Origin: Syntrophales bacterium
Lineage (GTDB): Bacteria; Desulfobacterota; Syntrophia; Syntrophales; UBA5619
Length of the DNA: 47,017 bases
Reading direction: 5' to 3'
Assembly: GCA_023229765.1 (NCBI GenBank)
Contig: JALNYO010000026.1
Span: 1-47,017 of the forward strand
Both the position numbers and the translations under genes were made by a program. The notes beneath the pieces are model-generated. The model saw only the letters and a list, made by a program, of their open reading frames with translations, did not search any database and was not told the origin of the DNA. Positions 34,053-42,540 of this stretch are shown one piece after another (within the stretch, counting starts at the first letter, position 1; the number at the start of each line of letters is the position of its first letter).

Positions 34053-34116
34053 CTTTCTAAAATATTAGACATAAGTCACACTCTCAAGATTCGAAGAATT
34101 CTAGGCCGTACATCTT

Positions 34117-35505
34117 ATGGAAAAAGAGATCGCGACATTGCTGCTCGATAATCTGACGGAATCAAAGCTCGTTGAGATCAGCAATGATCCTTTGTTTAAT
34201 CTGGTTCTCAATTCAGTGAAAGACGGTATTATGATATGTGACCGAAACGGCATAGTCCTTTTTATAAACGACGAATACACCCGTTTTACAGGTGTAGAGC
34301 AGAAAGATATTATAGGGCAATATGTTGGCGACGTTAGAAAGGGCGCGCGGCTTCCCGACTCGTTGCGTACAGGTAAACCCCTGCGGGGGATTAGAAGAAA
34401 GGTTGGCAATGTTGAGTATATAGCAGATATACATCCCATAATCGCCAAGGCCAGAGTTATAGGCGGAATAGCAGTGACGCACGACATAACTGAGATAGTG
34501 AGTCTCAGCAATAAGATAAAGATATATTCATCGAAAGTGAAAGAGTTTCACACGGCATTGTACTCTCTTGACGATATCATCGGCATGAATTTACAGATAG
34601 AAAAAATAAAAAAACAGGTAAAGAACATCAGCCTCAGCGACGCCCCTGTCATGATTGTCGGTGAAAGCGGAACGGGCAAAGAATTATTTGCGCATGCCAT
34701 ACACAACACAAGCACCAGGAAAGAAGAATCTTTTGTTGCTATAAACTGCGCGGCTTTTTCCCCCCAACTCCTTCTAACTGAACTTTTCGGATACGAAGAA
34801 GGCGCTTTTACAGGCGCTCAAAAGGGTGGTAAACTGGGCCTGTTCGAAATTGCGAATAACGGCACGCTGTTCCTAGACGAAATAGGTGATATGGCGCTCG
34901 AACTGCAGTCGAAAATGTTGCGTGTATTGGAAAGTCATGAATTTATCAAGGTAGGCGGAACGAAACCGATCAAGGTCGATACAAGAATTATATCGGCAAC
35001 AAACAAAAATCTAGAACAACTTATCGGCGATATGAAGTTTCGCAGCGATCTCTTTTATAGACTTAATGTGGTGCATTTTGAAATACCGCCTCTGCGCAGC
35101 CACCTTGAGGATGTCCCTTGTCTGATAGATCACTGTCTTAAAAAATTGAGCAGAAAATTTCGCCGGACGTTTACTATTGCCCCCGAAGCGGTCGTAAGGT
35201 TGGCAAAATTCAAGTTTCCTGGCAATATTCGCGAATTATTCAATATCATAGAGTTTGCCGCTAATAGTTGCGATGAGGGCAGAATAGAGACGGAACATTT
35301 GCCTGTCATCAAGGATCAGCCTGTATCATCTGATTTGTCCGATATGGTGAGAATTTCTGAAAGGGAACTTATCAGTAAGACTCTTAACCGCCACGAAAAT
35401 TCCGTCAAGGGAAAACGCATGGTTGCCCTTGAACTGGGGATCTCTCTGGCAACTTTGTACAATAAAATGAAGCAATATGGTATTGTGCAAAAGCAGGAAT
35501 CATAG
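34117..35505 (+). CDS. Sigma-54-dependent transcriptional activator (PAS, AAA+, Fis-type HTH)
   Basis: An enhancer-binding protein of 462 residues. A PAS sensor domain lies at about 25-130 (NSVKDGIMICDRNGIVLFIN). The AAA+ domain has Walker A GESGTGKE at 182-189, the sigma-54 contact loop GAFTGA at 229-234 and Walker B TLFLDEIGD near 250-258. A C-terminal HTH (NRHENSVKGKRMVALELGIS, then LATLYNKMKQYGI) completes it. There is no receiver domain, so it senses a ligand or metabolite through PAS rather than phosphorylation. Divergent from the catabolic operon, it is its likely regulator. The ribosome site before ATG 34117 is weak. Confidence 0.93.
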   Translation: MEKEIATLLLDNLTESKLVEISNDPLFNLVLNSVKDGIMICDRNGIVLFINDEYTRFTGVEQKDIIGQYVGDVRKGARLPDSLRTGKPLRGIRRKVGNVEYIADIHPIIAKARVIGGIAVTHDITEIVSLSNKIKIYSSKVKEFHTALYSLDDIIGMNLQIEKIKKQVKNISLSDAPVMIVGESGTGKELFAHAIHNTSTRKEESFVAINCAAFSPQLLLTELFGYEEGAFTGAQKGGKLGLFEIANNGTLFLDEIGDMALELQSKMLRVLESHEFIKVGGTKPIKVDTRIISATNKNLEQLIGDMKFRSDLFYRLNVVHFEIPPLRSHLEDVPCLIDHCLKKLSRKFRRTFTIAPEAVVRLAKFKFPGNIRELFNIIEFAANSCDEGRIETEHLPVIKDQPVSSDLSDMVRISERELISKTLNRHENSVKGKRMVALELGISLATLYNKMKQYGIVQKQES

Positions 35506-35624
35506 AAAAGAGACAACAACATTGTGCTGGTGCCTCCTTCCTTTTTTGAACAGAAAAACCGCACAATTAACGTGCTACAAAACCTGACATTTCTATTTAC
35601 TCTAGACATATTTATAAAATTTTC

Positions 35625-35652
35625 TTGACAAGCTGAAAATAAATAGTAGAAT
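35625..35652 (+). promoter_or_regulatory. Sigma-70 promoter for the small lipoprotein gene
   Basis: TTGACA (35625-35630), 16 bases, TAGAAT (35647-35652). Expected start near 35659, about 60 bases before the lipoprotein ATG. With the terminator after the gene, this makes a one-gene transcript. Confidence 0.65.
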
Positions 35653-35721
35653 CCCCCTGTTTACAGTCAATGATCAGTGTGATTGTAAAGTATTGAAATC
35701 TACGAAAGGAGGTGGCGTTTA

Positions 35722-35922
35722 ATGAAGAAGATATTCGCAATGATTATTTCTATTTTATTTCTGGCGACGATTTCGTTCGCGGTTGTTGGCTGCAGCAAGA
35801 AAGAAGAGCCGGCACCTGCACCTGCGGAGACCGCAGCCCCGGCAGCTCCTGCTACACCCGAAGCAGCCCCGGCAGCTCCTGCTACACCCGAAGCAGCCCC
35901 GGCAGCCCCGGCAACAAAGTAG
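35722..35922 (+). CDS. Small Ala/Pro-rich lipoprotein with tandem repeats
   Basis: A 66-residue protein. The N-terminus MKKIFAMIISILFLATISFA is a signal peptide, and the lipobox VVGC puts the lipidated Cys at 24. The mature part is SKKEEPAPAPAET and then ten-residue AAPAAPATPE repeats ending in ATK. The coding DNA holds a 30-base unit twice exactly (35833-35862, 35863-35892) and part of a third. AGGAGG lies nine bases before the ATG. It has its own promoter and terminator and is likely abundant. A membrane-anchored, flexible periplasmic protein is likely; the role is unknown. Confidence 0.85.
   Translation: MKKIFAMIISILFLATISFAVVGCSKKEEPAPAPAETAAPAAPATPEAAPAAPATPEAAPAAPATK
35833..35905 (+). 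repeat. 30-bp tandem repeat inside the lipoprotein gene
   Basis: Two exact copies of a 30-base unit starting GCAGCCCCGGCAGCTCCTGC, then a third copy that diverges after about 13 bases. The unit is a multiple of three, so copy-number changes would alter protein length in frame. Confidence 0.85.
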
Positions 35923-35937
35923 TTCTGTCTTAACCGT

Positions 35938-35972
35938 AAAAAAGGCTGGAATTTTATTCCAGCCTTTTTTTT
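35938..35972 (+). terminator. Rho-independent terminator of the lipoprotein gene
   Basis: GGCTGGAAT and ATTCCAGCC form a perfect 9-bp stem with a 3-base loop, preceded by an A-run and followed by eight Ts (35965-35972). Confidence 0.93.
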
Positions 35973-35982
35973 ATCTTATTTT

Positions 35983-36012
35983 TTGACTATCCCCGCAAAT
36001 GTATTGTATAAG
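35983..36012 (+). promoter_or_regulatory. Candidate promoter of the ytxH operon
   Basis: TTGACT (35983-35988), 18 bases, TATAAG (36007-36012), just after the lipoprotein terminator. Expected start near 36019, 36 bases before the YtxH ATG. Confidence 0.55.
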
Positions 36013-36054
36013 CACTTATAAATTGCGTCAAAAATTTATAATGGAGGTGCAGCT

Positions 36055-36429
36055 ATGAGCAATCGCGGTGATTTTATTGCGGGGATGGTTGTTGGTGGTT
36101 TTTTGGGCGCCCTTGTCGGCATTCTTTATGCGCCGAAAAGCGGCAGGGAGACACGCGAAGAAATCGGCAGAAAAACGGAGGAGCTTCTTTCCCGGGCAAA
36201 GGACGAATACGAGAACGCAATAGAGAAGAGTCGCAACGCCTATGAAGAAACCCTGGCGAAACTAAAAAAGCTCGAGGAACAGACCCAAAAAAGGGTTGAT
36301 GAAGTGGGCGAGAGGGTGGAAGAGTTAAAAGAGCAGGGGAAAGATACATTGCAGGATGGCAAGAGCCGCTTGAAGAATGCTATCGTCGCGGGGGTCGAAG
36401 CCTTCAAGGAAGAGCAGAAAAAGGCATAG
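36055..36429 (+). CDS. YtxH domain protein
   Basis: A 124-residue single-span membrane protein. Residues 8-27 (IAGMVVGGFLGALVGILYAP) form the glycine-rich YtxH segment, followed by KSGRETREEI and a long charged coiled coil to the end. YtxH proteins are linked to envelope and stress responses, without a defined activity. GGAGGTGCAGCT precedes the ATG. Encoded just before a DUF948-like protein, a frequent pairing. Confidence 0.87.
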   Translation: MSNRGDFIAGMVVGGFLGALVGILYAPKSGRETREEIGRKTEELLSRAKDEYENAIEKSRNAYEETLAKLKKLEEQTQKRVDEVGERVEELKEQGKDTLQDGKSRLKNAIVAGVEAFKEEQKKA

Positions 36430-36459
36430 GAAAAGCGGAAGAGAAAAGAGGAGTTGACC

Positions 36460-36876
36460 ATGACGAATATGGAGATAATCCTGTTAATTGTCAGCCTGGC
36501 CTTTTTTGTTATTGCCGGCTATGCCGTCTGGACCTTGATTCAAATCAGAAAGACGTCATTAAGCGTGGCAGAGACGCTCGACAGCGTCAACCAGAGTCTG
36601 CCGGTTATAATGAAAAATCTTGAGGAAATAACAACCCGCGTGAACAAGGTTACGAACACCGTCGAACGACGGGTTGACGATTTTTCCTCGACATTCGAAA
36701 AAATTAACGGCGCCATGAATTTTTATCTGGGGAAAGAACAGTTATTCCGGCAGCAGGTGGGCATCCCGGTTGCGAATGTCTTTCGCACCTATGGGGCGGT
36801 TGTAAAAGGAATCAGCGTCTTTCTCGATTATCTGAAGACCGGCTCGCCGTCCGGGAATCCCAACCGTCACCGGTAA
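36460..36876 (+). CDS. DUF948-like single-span membrane protein
   Basis: A 138-residue protein with one N-terminal membrane helix (IILLIVSLAFFVIAGYAVW) followed by a coiled coil (LDSVNQSLPVIMKNLEEITT, then RVNKVTNTVERRVDDFSS). This is the layout of DUF948 proteins found with YtxH. GAGGAG is six bases before ATG 36460; a TTG two codons earlier is also in frame. Likely an envelope-associated helper. Function unknown. Confidence 0.8.
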   Translation: MTNMEIILLIVSLAFFVIAGYAVWTLIQIRKTSLSVAETLDSVNQSLPVIMKNLEEITTRVNKVTNTVERRVDDFSSTFEKINGAMNFYLGKEQLFRQQVGIPVANVFRTYGAVVKGISVFLDYLKTGSPSGNPNRHR

Positions 36877-36905
36877 ATTACTCGAACAATGGCGGAGGGA
36901 AGTTT

Positions 36906-37364
36906 ATGGCCGGGGTAACGTACGGGAAAAGGGGCGGGCATATCCTTGTAAAAAAGGTTCAGGAGACGTCTCCTTTCTCCCGTTCCGCTGAAGATGTCGT
37001 GCGGCAGATAAAGGCAGCGCAAGCACCGGGCGAGGAGGATTACCGGGAGCGGTCCCTTGCCATGCATGGCCTGATTTGCGCCCGCTGCGGCAGGGAGTTT
37101 GACTCCTCCAATCGCCACCTCCTCACCGTTCATCACAAGGACGGCAATCATCAAAACAACCCGTCGGATGGCAGCAACTGGGAGAATCTCTGCGCTTATT
37201 GTCACGAGGATGTACACAGCCGGGAGCTTTTGGGCGATTACCTCGGAGGAACGGCTGCAATTCGGGAAGAAGCCGTTTTCTTTGCCGATTCTGGCGCGCA
37301 AGAAGGAATGGGAGCCCTTGCCGAAAAACTGAAAAAAGCATTGGAAAAGAAAAAAAATAAATGA
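36906..37364 (+). CDS. HNH nuclease domain protein (YajD-like)
   Basis: A 152-residue protein with a zinc-backed HNH motif: C58 and C61 in CARCG, the catalytic-type LTVHHKDGNHQNNP at 74-86, NWENL, and C96/C99 in CAYCHEDVH. This is the arrangement of YajD-type stand-alone HNH proteins. The C-terminus is a basic coiled stretch (KLKKALEKKKNK). It follows the DUF948-like gene by 29 bases. Biological role unknown; possibly DNA repair or processing. Confidence 0.85.
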   Translation: MAGVTYGKRGGHILVKKVQETSPFSRSAEDVVRQIKAAQAPGEEDYRERSLAMHGLICARCGREFDSSNRHLLTVHHKDGNHQNNPSDGSNWENLCAYCHEDVHSRELLGDYLGGTAAIREEAVFFADSGAQEGMGALAEKLKKALEKKKNK

Positions 37365-37398
37365 AGCCCAAAAAACACCGCAATGTAACGCGGCGATG

Positions 37399-37428
37399 TT
37401 GCTAACATAAATTCAATTTTCATATAAG
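37399..37428 (+). promoter_or_regulatory. Weak candidate promoter for acetoacetyl-CoA synthetase
   Basis: TTGCTA (37399-37404), 18 bases, TATAAG (37423-37428). The -35 match is poor. It stands 45 bases before the gene's ATG in an A/T-rich gap. Confidence 0.35.
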
Positions 37429-37472
37429 CATATAAGGATATCTTAATCTAACTTGAAAAAGGAGGATGTAAA

Positions 37473-39428
37473 ATGGGTAAGCTTTTGTGGCAGCCATCCG
37501 AGGAACGAATCAAAGGTTCGAATATGCACCGCTTTATGGCGTTCGTCAAAGAGCGGTATGGAAAAGATTTTAAGGATTACAGCAGCCTTCACGAATGGTC
37601 GGTGAACAATATCGCCGAGTTCTGGGGGGCGGCTTGGGATTTTCTCGGGATAAAGGCTTCCCGGAAGTATGACAGGGTAATTGAGGATGACAAAAAAATG
37701 CCCGGGGCAAATTGGTTTCCCGGCGCTCGCCTCAACTTTGCCGAAAACCTGCTGCGTTATCGAGACGATTCCGTCGCCCTGGTTTTCAGGGGGGAGGATC
37801 ATCAGCCGGTTAAAACAACATACGCCGAGCTCTATGATGAAGTCGCAAGACTGGCTAAAAGCCTCAAAGCTTGCGGCGTTGTTCCCGGAGACCGCGTTGC
37901 CGGCTTCATGCCGAACATGATTGAAACCGTCGCCGCCATGCTTGCAGTGACAAGTCTCGGAGCGGTCTGGTCTTCTTCCTCGCCTGATTTTGGGATCAAG
38001 GGCGTGCTGGATCGTTTCGGGCAGATCAAACCCAAGGTGCTCTTTGCGGCGAACGGCTATTTCTTCAAAGGCAAAAGCCTCGATTCCCTTGCCCGGGTTG
38101 CCGAGATCATCAAGGCTCTGCCGACGATCGAAAAGGTTGTTATCGTTCCTTATACTGTAAAGGAACCGGATATCAGCTCCTTGCAGAACGCCATTCTTTA
38201 CAAGAATTTCCGCTCTCCCGAAAGTGGGTTAGATATAGATTTCGAGCAGCTCCCCTTTGATCATCCCGTTTACATTATGTACACCTCCGGGACTACCGGC
38301 CTTCCCAAGTGCATGGTGCAGAGCGCGGGCGGAATCCTGATCAACCAGATGAAGGAGATGATCCTCCACACAAATGTCACCCGGGACGATACGATATTCT
38401 ACTTCACGACCTGCGGCTGGATGATGTGGAACTGGCTTGTCAGTGCCCTGGCCGTCGGTCCGAAAATTGTCCTTTACGACGGAAATCCGTTCCATCCGAA
38501 TGCGGGCGCCCTCTGGAAAATGGCCGAGGAGGAGAAAATCACGGTCTTCGGAACGAGCGCCGGGTATATCTCGGCTTTGATAAACGAGAAGGTGCTGCCG
38601 GGGAAAGAGTATGATCTTACTGCTCTCAAGACGATCCTTTCGACAGGCTCACCCCTTTCCGAAGAGGGATTCGAGTTTATCTACCGCGAGATCAAAGGAG
38701 ATATACAACTTTCCTCCATCTCCGGCGGGTCGGATATAAACGGCTGTTTTGCCCTGGGCAATCCGATTGGACCGGTATATTCCGGCGAACTGCAGTGCCG
38801 CGGCCTGGGAATGAAGGTTGAAGCCTTTGACGAACACGGCAAGCCGGTTGTCAACCAGCAGGGAGAGCTGGTCTGTGCGGCCCCTGCGCCCTCCATGCCG
38901 ATCTACTTCTGGGAAGACCCGGAAGGAAAGAAATACCACGCTGCTTATTTTGACGTATATCCCAATATCTGGAGACACGGCGATTATGTCCTGATCAATG
39001 AAAGGGGAGGGGTGATAATTTACGGAAGATCGGATGCCACGCTTAATCCCGGCGGCGTCAGAATCGGCACGGCGGAGATATACCGTCAGGTGGAGAACGT
39101 TGAGGGAATCACGGACAGCATCGTTGTCGGGCAGAATTGGAAAAATGATGTTCGTGTTATCCTTTTTGTGATGATGGCGCCGGGCGTCGAACTTACCGAC
39201 GAACTCAGAAACAAGCTCAGAAAGCTGATCCGCGAGAACGCCTCGCCTCGTCATGTGCCGGCGAAGATAATAGCGGTTCCGGACATCCCCTACACGTTAA
39301 ACATGAAAAAGGTCGAGCTTTCGGTAAAGAAGATGATCGACGGATTGGCGGTTACCAACAAGGACGCCCTGAAAAATCCGGAGTCGCTGGATTTCTATGC
39401 AAACATTCCGGAATTAAAGGAAGATTGA
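37473..39428 (+). CDS. Acetoacetyl-CoA synthetase (acetoacetate--CoA ligase)
   Basis: An adenylate-forming ligase converting acetoacetate, ATP and CoA to acetoacetyl-CoA. The 651 residues equal the usual AacS length. Markers are the N-terminal LWQPSEERIKGSNMHRFM, GARLNFAENLLR, YIMYTSGTTGLPKCMVQSA near 268, TTCGWMMWNWLVSAL, and the C-terminal IPYTLNMKKVELSVKK with the catalytic Lys. AAAAGGAGGATGTAA precedes the ATG. It ends at a bidirectional terminator. In a syntroph it would feed acetoacetate or ketone bodies into C4 metabolism. Confidence 0.93.
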   Translation: MGKLLWQPSEERIKGSNMHRFMAFVKERYGKDFKDYSSLHEWSVNNIAEFWGAAWDFLGIKASRKYDRVIEDDKKMPGANWFPGARLNFAENLLRYRDDSVALVFRGEDHQPVKTTYAELYDEVARLAKSLKACGVVPGDRVAGFMPNMIETVAAMLAVTSLGAVWSSSSPDFGIKGVLDRFGQIKPKVLFAANGYFFKGKSLDSLARVAEIIKALPTIEKVVIVPYTVKEPDISSLQNAILYKNFRSPESGLDIDFEQLPFDHPVYIMYTSGTTGLPKCMVQSAGGILINQMKEMILHTNVTRDDTIFYFTTCGWMMWNWLVSALAVGPKIVLYDGNPFHPNAGALWKMAEEEKITVFGTSAGYISALINEKVLPGKEYDLTALKTILSTGSPLSEEGFEFIYREIKGDIQLSSISGGSDINGCFALGNPIGPVYSGELQCRGLGMKVEAFDEHGKPVVNQQGELVCAAPAPSMPIYFWEDPEGKKYHAAYFDVYPNIWRHGDYVLINERGGVIIYGRSDATLNPGGVRIGTAEIYRQVENVEGITDSIVVGQNWKNDVRVILFVMMAPGVELTDELRNKLRKLIRENASPRHVPAKIIAVPDIPYTLNMKKVELSVKKMIDGLAVTNKDALKNPESLDFYANIPELKED

Positions 39429-39467
39429 TTGTAACTACTTAAGGTGGATAGTGACAAAAAACTACTG

Positions 39468-39495
39468 AAAGGGCGGTGCAATGCCGCCCTTTTTT
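39468..39495. terminator. Bidirectional terminator
   Basis: AAAGGGCGG and CCGCCCTTT form a perfect 9-bp stem around a 7-base loop, with T-runs on both strands. It serves the acetoacetyl-CoA synthetase gene on the plus strand and the zinc-ribbon gene on the minus strand. Confidence 0.9.
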
Positions 39496-39503
39496 ATTAC
39501 TTC

Positions 39504-39707
39504 TTACCTCAACAGAGAAAACGGTTTCTCCCTTTCCGTCACGAGTTTCTCGCCCACGGAGGTTCCGCAGTAAGGGCAGTAGTAGTCGTATTTGTCGCCC
39601 TCCGACAGAATCAACAAAAGACGCTTTCTGACCGGGACGGCCCGCCGGCATTGGGGGCAGAACAGCTCGGTTGCGTCAAAATCGTCGTATTGAGGCCTGT
39701 TTTTCAT
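39504..39707 (-). CDS. Small zinc-ribbon protein
   Basis: A 67-residue protein with two Cys pairs, C17/C20 (FCPQC) and C44/C47 (YCPYCG), forming a likely zinc ribbon. Its ATG overlaps the nadE stop (ATGA), so it is made together with NAD synthetase. It ends nine bases before the shared terminator. No specific family is recognised; it may bind nucleic acid or a protein partner. Confidence 0.75.
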   Translation of the reverse strand: MKNRPQYDDFDATELFCPQCRRAVPVRKRLLLILSEGDKYDYYCPYCGTSVGEKLVTEREKPFSLLR

Positions 39708-41770
39708 TCTTCATCACTCTCCGGTATATTTTTCGCATTCTCAAGCCAGACGGCGGCCTGGGAGTCGCTGGGGGCGCGGTAGTCCCCTCGGGGCGACAGC
39801 GAGCCGCCGGAGCCGACCTTGGGGCCGTTGGGGATGCAGGAGCGCTTGAACTGACTGGTTTGGAAAAAGCGGTACAGAAAAACATCTAACCAGTGGCGAA
39901 TCTCGCCGATTGCGTACTGGTTTCGCTTTTCTAATGGCACATCGGGCCATTCTCCCTTTGTCTTGTCGCGCCAGGCGCAGTAGGCCATAAAGGCTATTTT
40001 TGTCGGCAGATAACCGAATCTTGTTATGTAGAAGGTATTAAAATCCTGAAGTTCGTAAGGGCCGACGATCTCCTCTGTTTTCTGGAAGGGCTGCGCGTTT
40101 TTTCCGCCCGGGATCAACTCTGGGCTGATTTCCGTCTCCAGGATGTCGAGCAGGATTGCTGCCGTCTCTGGTGAGTACTGGGCTGATTTCGCCACCCAGC
40201 GGATGAGATGCTGAATCAGCGTTTTGGGAACGCTGGAGTTGACGTTGTAGTGCGAAATATGATCGCCGACGCCGTAGGTGCACCAGCCGAGCGCCAATTC
40301 GCTTAGGTCCCCGGTGCCTACTACCAGTGCGTTTCTATTATTGGCGATTCGGAAGAGGTGCGATGTTCTTTCACCTGCCTGGATGTTTTCAAAGGTGACG
40401 TCGTAAACGGCCTTTCCCGCTGCAAACGGGTGGCCGATATCCTTGAGCATCTGCATACAGCTCGGACGGATGTCAATTTCGTTTACTTCTACGCCCAGTG
40501 ATTTCATGAGGCGCAAGGCGTTCCTATATGTTTTTTCTGATGTCGCGAATCCCGGCATCGTGTAGGCCAGAACATTCGCCCGGGGCAGCTTCAGCATGTC
40601 CATCGTGCGGGCGGCGACGATGAGGGCGTGCGTGGAGTCTAATCCCCCGGATACCCCGATCGCCACTTTTTCGATGCCGGAGGATTTGAGCCGCTGCGAG
40701 AGGCCCTGAACCTGAATGCTGTAAGCCTCGCAACAGCGTTCATCGCGCATGGCTGGGTCAGCCGGGATATAGGGAAACCGGGCGTATTGGCGCTTGAGCA
40801 GCAGGCGCTCCCCTCTCTGGTCTGTCTTTATTGTAACAGTTCGGAACTGTGTAAGTTTTTCCTTGTGAGTGAAGGCATTTTTACTGAAGGTAGTCTGCCG
40901 CATGCGATCCTGAACAAGACGGTCCAAATCGATGTCGGCTGTTATTATCTGGGAATTATCCGCGAAGCGCTCCGATTGGGCGAGCATATTGCCGTTTTCA
41001 AAGATCATGGCATGTCCGTCCCACGCCAGATCGGTCGTTGATTCTCCCGGGCCTGCCGCTGTGTAAAGATAGGCGGCGAGACAGCGGGCGGACTGATTGG
41101 CGGCGAGACTGCGGCGGTATTCGGCCTTGCCGATGGTGGCGTTCGAGGCGGAAAGGTTGCCGATAACGGTGGCGCCCGCCATGGCGGCAAACGATGAAGG
41201 TGGGATTGGCACCCAGAGGTCTTCGCACATCTCCAGAAAAAGGCGGAGGTGAGGGATGTTGGCAACCGTGAAAATGAGGTCGGCGCCGCAGGGGATAGCT
41301 TCCTGCCCGCATAACGAGATCGTTTTAGAGACAGCTTCTTCCGCGGGGCAAAACTGCCTGACTTCATAAAACTCCCGGTAATTGGGGAGATATGACTTCA
41401 GAGCAACTCCCTCGATTTCCCCCCGATAAAGCACGATTCCCGCGTTAAAAAGACGGCAGTCCAGCCGCAAGGGGGCGCCGATCGCGATAATTACATTGAG
41501 GTCTTTGGTCTCGCGGGCGACTTCTTGGATTGCCGCAAGGACGCCGTCGAGAAGCGCCTCCTGCTGAAAGAGATCGTCGTTGGAGTAGGCGGACAGTCCC
41601 AGCTCCGGGAAAAGAGCGAAGATGCACTTCTGTTCCGCCGCTTTTCGCGCCAGGTCAATTGTCTGCGAGGTGTTGAAGGAGACATCGGCAACCCGGACCT
41701 CAGGCAGGCAGACGGCGGTTCTGATAAAGCCGTGATTGTAGAGATTGAAAAATTCTCCGTCGTTTCTCAT
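39704..41770 (-). CDS. nadE: Glutamine-dependent NAD(+) synthetase
   Basis: Makes NAD from deamido-NAD, ATP and glutamine. The 688-residue two-domain form has an N-terminal nitrilase-type glutaminase: its Glu-Lys-Cys triad fits FPELGLSAYS, VALKSYLPNY and MCEDLWVP. The C-terminal PP-loop synthetase begins GVSGGLDSTHALIVAA near 365. AAGGAATAGCG precedes the ATG at 41770, two bases after folE2. The zinc-ribbon gene is coupled at its end. Confidence 0.95.
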   Translation of the reverse strand: MRNDGEFFNLYNHGFIRTAVCLPEVRVADVSFNTSQTIDLARKAAEQKCIFALFPELGLSAYSNDDLFQQEALLDGVLAAIQEVARETKDLNVIIAIGAPLRLDCRLFNAGIVLYRGEIEGVALKSYLPNYREFYEVRQFCPAEEAVSKTISLCGQEAIPCGADLIFTVANIPHLRLFLEMCEDLWVPIPPSSFAAMAGATVIGNLSASNATIGKAEYRRSLAANQSARCLAAYLYTAAGPGESTTDLAWDGHAMIFENGNMLAQSERFADNSQIITADIDLDRLVQDRMRQTTFSKNAFTHKEKLTQFRTVTIKTDQRGERLLLKRQYARFPYIPADPAMRDERCCEAYSIQVQGLSQRLKSSGIEKVAIGVSGGLDSTHALIVAARTMDMLKLPRANVLAYTMPGFATSEKTYRNALRLMKSLGVEVNEIDIRPSCMQMLKDIGHPFAAGKAVYDVTFENIQAGERTSHLFRIANNRNALVVGTGDLSELALGWCTYGVGDHISHYNVNSSVPKTLIQHLIRWVAKSAQYSPETAAILLDILETEISPELIPGGKNAQPFQKTEEIVGPYELQDFNTFYITRFGYLPTKIAFMAYCAWRDKTKGEWPDVPLEKRNQYAIGEIRHWLDVFLYRFFQTSQFKRSCIPNGPKVGSGGSLSPRGDYRAPSDSQAAVWLENAKNIPESDEE

Positions 41771-41772
41771 CG

Positions 41773-42540
41773 CTATTCCTTCTCAACGTAAGCATAAGCG
41801 CTGTGATTGTGGATGCTCTCGAAGTTTTCGGCCTCTACCTTGTACCACTGAAAGTTGGAATCCTGGTTAAGGCGCACCGCTACGTTACGGACGATATCCT
41901 CCACAAACATGGGATTATTGTACCCCTGCTCGGTAACGAATTTTTCATCAACCCTCTTGAGCAGGGAATAGACCTCGCTGCTGGCGGAAACTTCGATCAG
42001 CTTGATAAGATCTTCGATCCAGAAGAATTTATGGAAACGCACCAGCACCGTCACGATGCTGCGCTGGTTGTGGGCGCCGACAAGGCTGATTGCCCGGGAA
42101 CAGGGACAGACCGTTGTCACGGGAACATCTACCCCGACGATGAAATCCATTCCCGTATGGTCGCGGGTTCCGAGAAAGCGGCAATGATACTCCATCATGC
42201 TCCTTGCGCCCGAGCGAGGCGCGGTCTTTTCTATGAAGTAGGGGAATTCGATCTCGATATGCGCCGATGAGGCATGCAGTTTTACCCGTATTTTTTCCAG
42301 GATGTCGTGGAATGTCCGGATGTTGACCTGCTCCCTGATTTCGTTCAGCACTTCGACAAAACGGCTCATGTGCGTCCCCTTGAAATGGTGGAGGAGACTT
42401 ACATACATGCTGATTGTCGCATTGACCTGCTGGGTTTTGCGGGTTTTGTCCAAAACGGTTATGGGGTATTTAAGACCCTTTACCCCTACCTTCTGGATGT
42501 TGACATTCCGCTCATCTTTTAGATTCTGTATGTCGATCAT
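41773..42540 (-). CDS. folE2: GTP cyclohydrolase I type 2 (FolE2/GCYH-IB)
   Basis: Converts GTP to dihydroneopterin triphosphate, feeding queuosine and folate synthesis. A frame is open from 42576, but ATG 42540 overlaps the queD stop in an ATGA and gives the usual N-terminus MIDIQNLKDERNV. The 255 residues contain PVTTVCPCSRAISLVGAHNQ (Cys145 region, metal-binding) and SGARSMMEYHC. FolE2 is the metal-flexible isoform, often used when zinc is short. Coupled to queD. Confidence 0.94.
   Translation of the reverse strand: MIDIQNLKDERNVNIQKVGVKGLKYPITVLDKTRKTQQVNATISMYVSLLHHFKGTHMSRFVEVLNEIREQVNIRTFHDILEKIRVKLHASSAHIEIEFPYFIEKTAPRSGARSMMEYHCRFLGTRDHTGMDFIVGVDVPVTTVCPCSRAISLVGAHNQRSIVTVLVRFHKFFWIEDLIKLIEVSASSEVYSLLKRVDEKFVTEQGYNNPMFVEDIVRNVAVRLNQDSNFQWYKVEAENFESIHNHSAYAYVEKE

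Larger units (their letters stand above)
33546..34116. other. Divergent regulatory region between the catabolic operon and its activator
   Basis: 571 bases without an assured gene. It contains the -24/-12 promoter (33890-33904), a TTGACA/TATAAA promoter for the activator (34024-34052), two AGAATTCTA boxes (34040-34048 and 34095-34103), a TCTAA/TTAGA inverted repeat (34056-34069), and TTAAACGC/GCGTTTAA (33786-33817) within the presumed long operon leader. Confidence 0.65.

Noticed and set aside
35712..35933. Alternative frame over the lipoprotein gene
   Set aside because: It is kept open only by the tandem repeat; the lipobox frame has the signal peptide and ribosome site.
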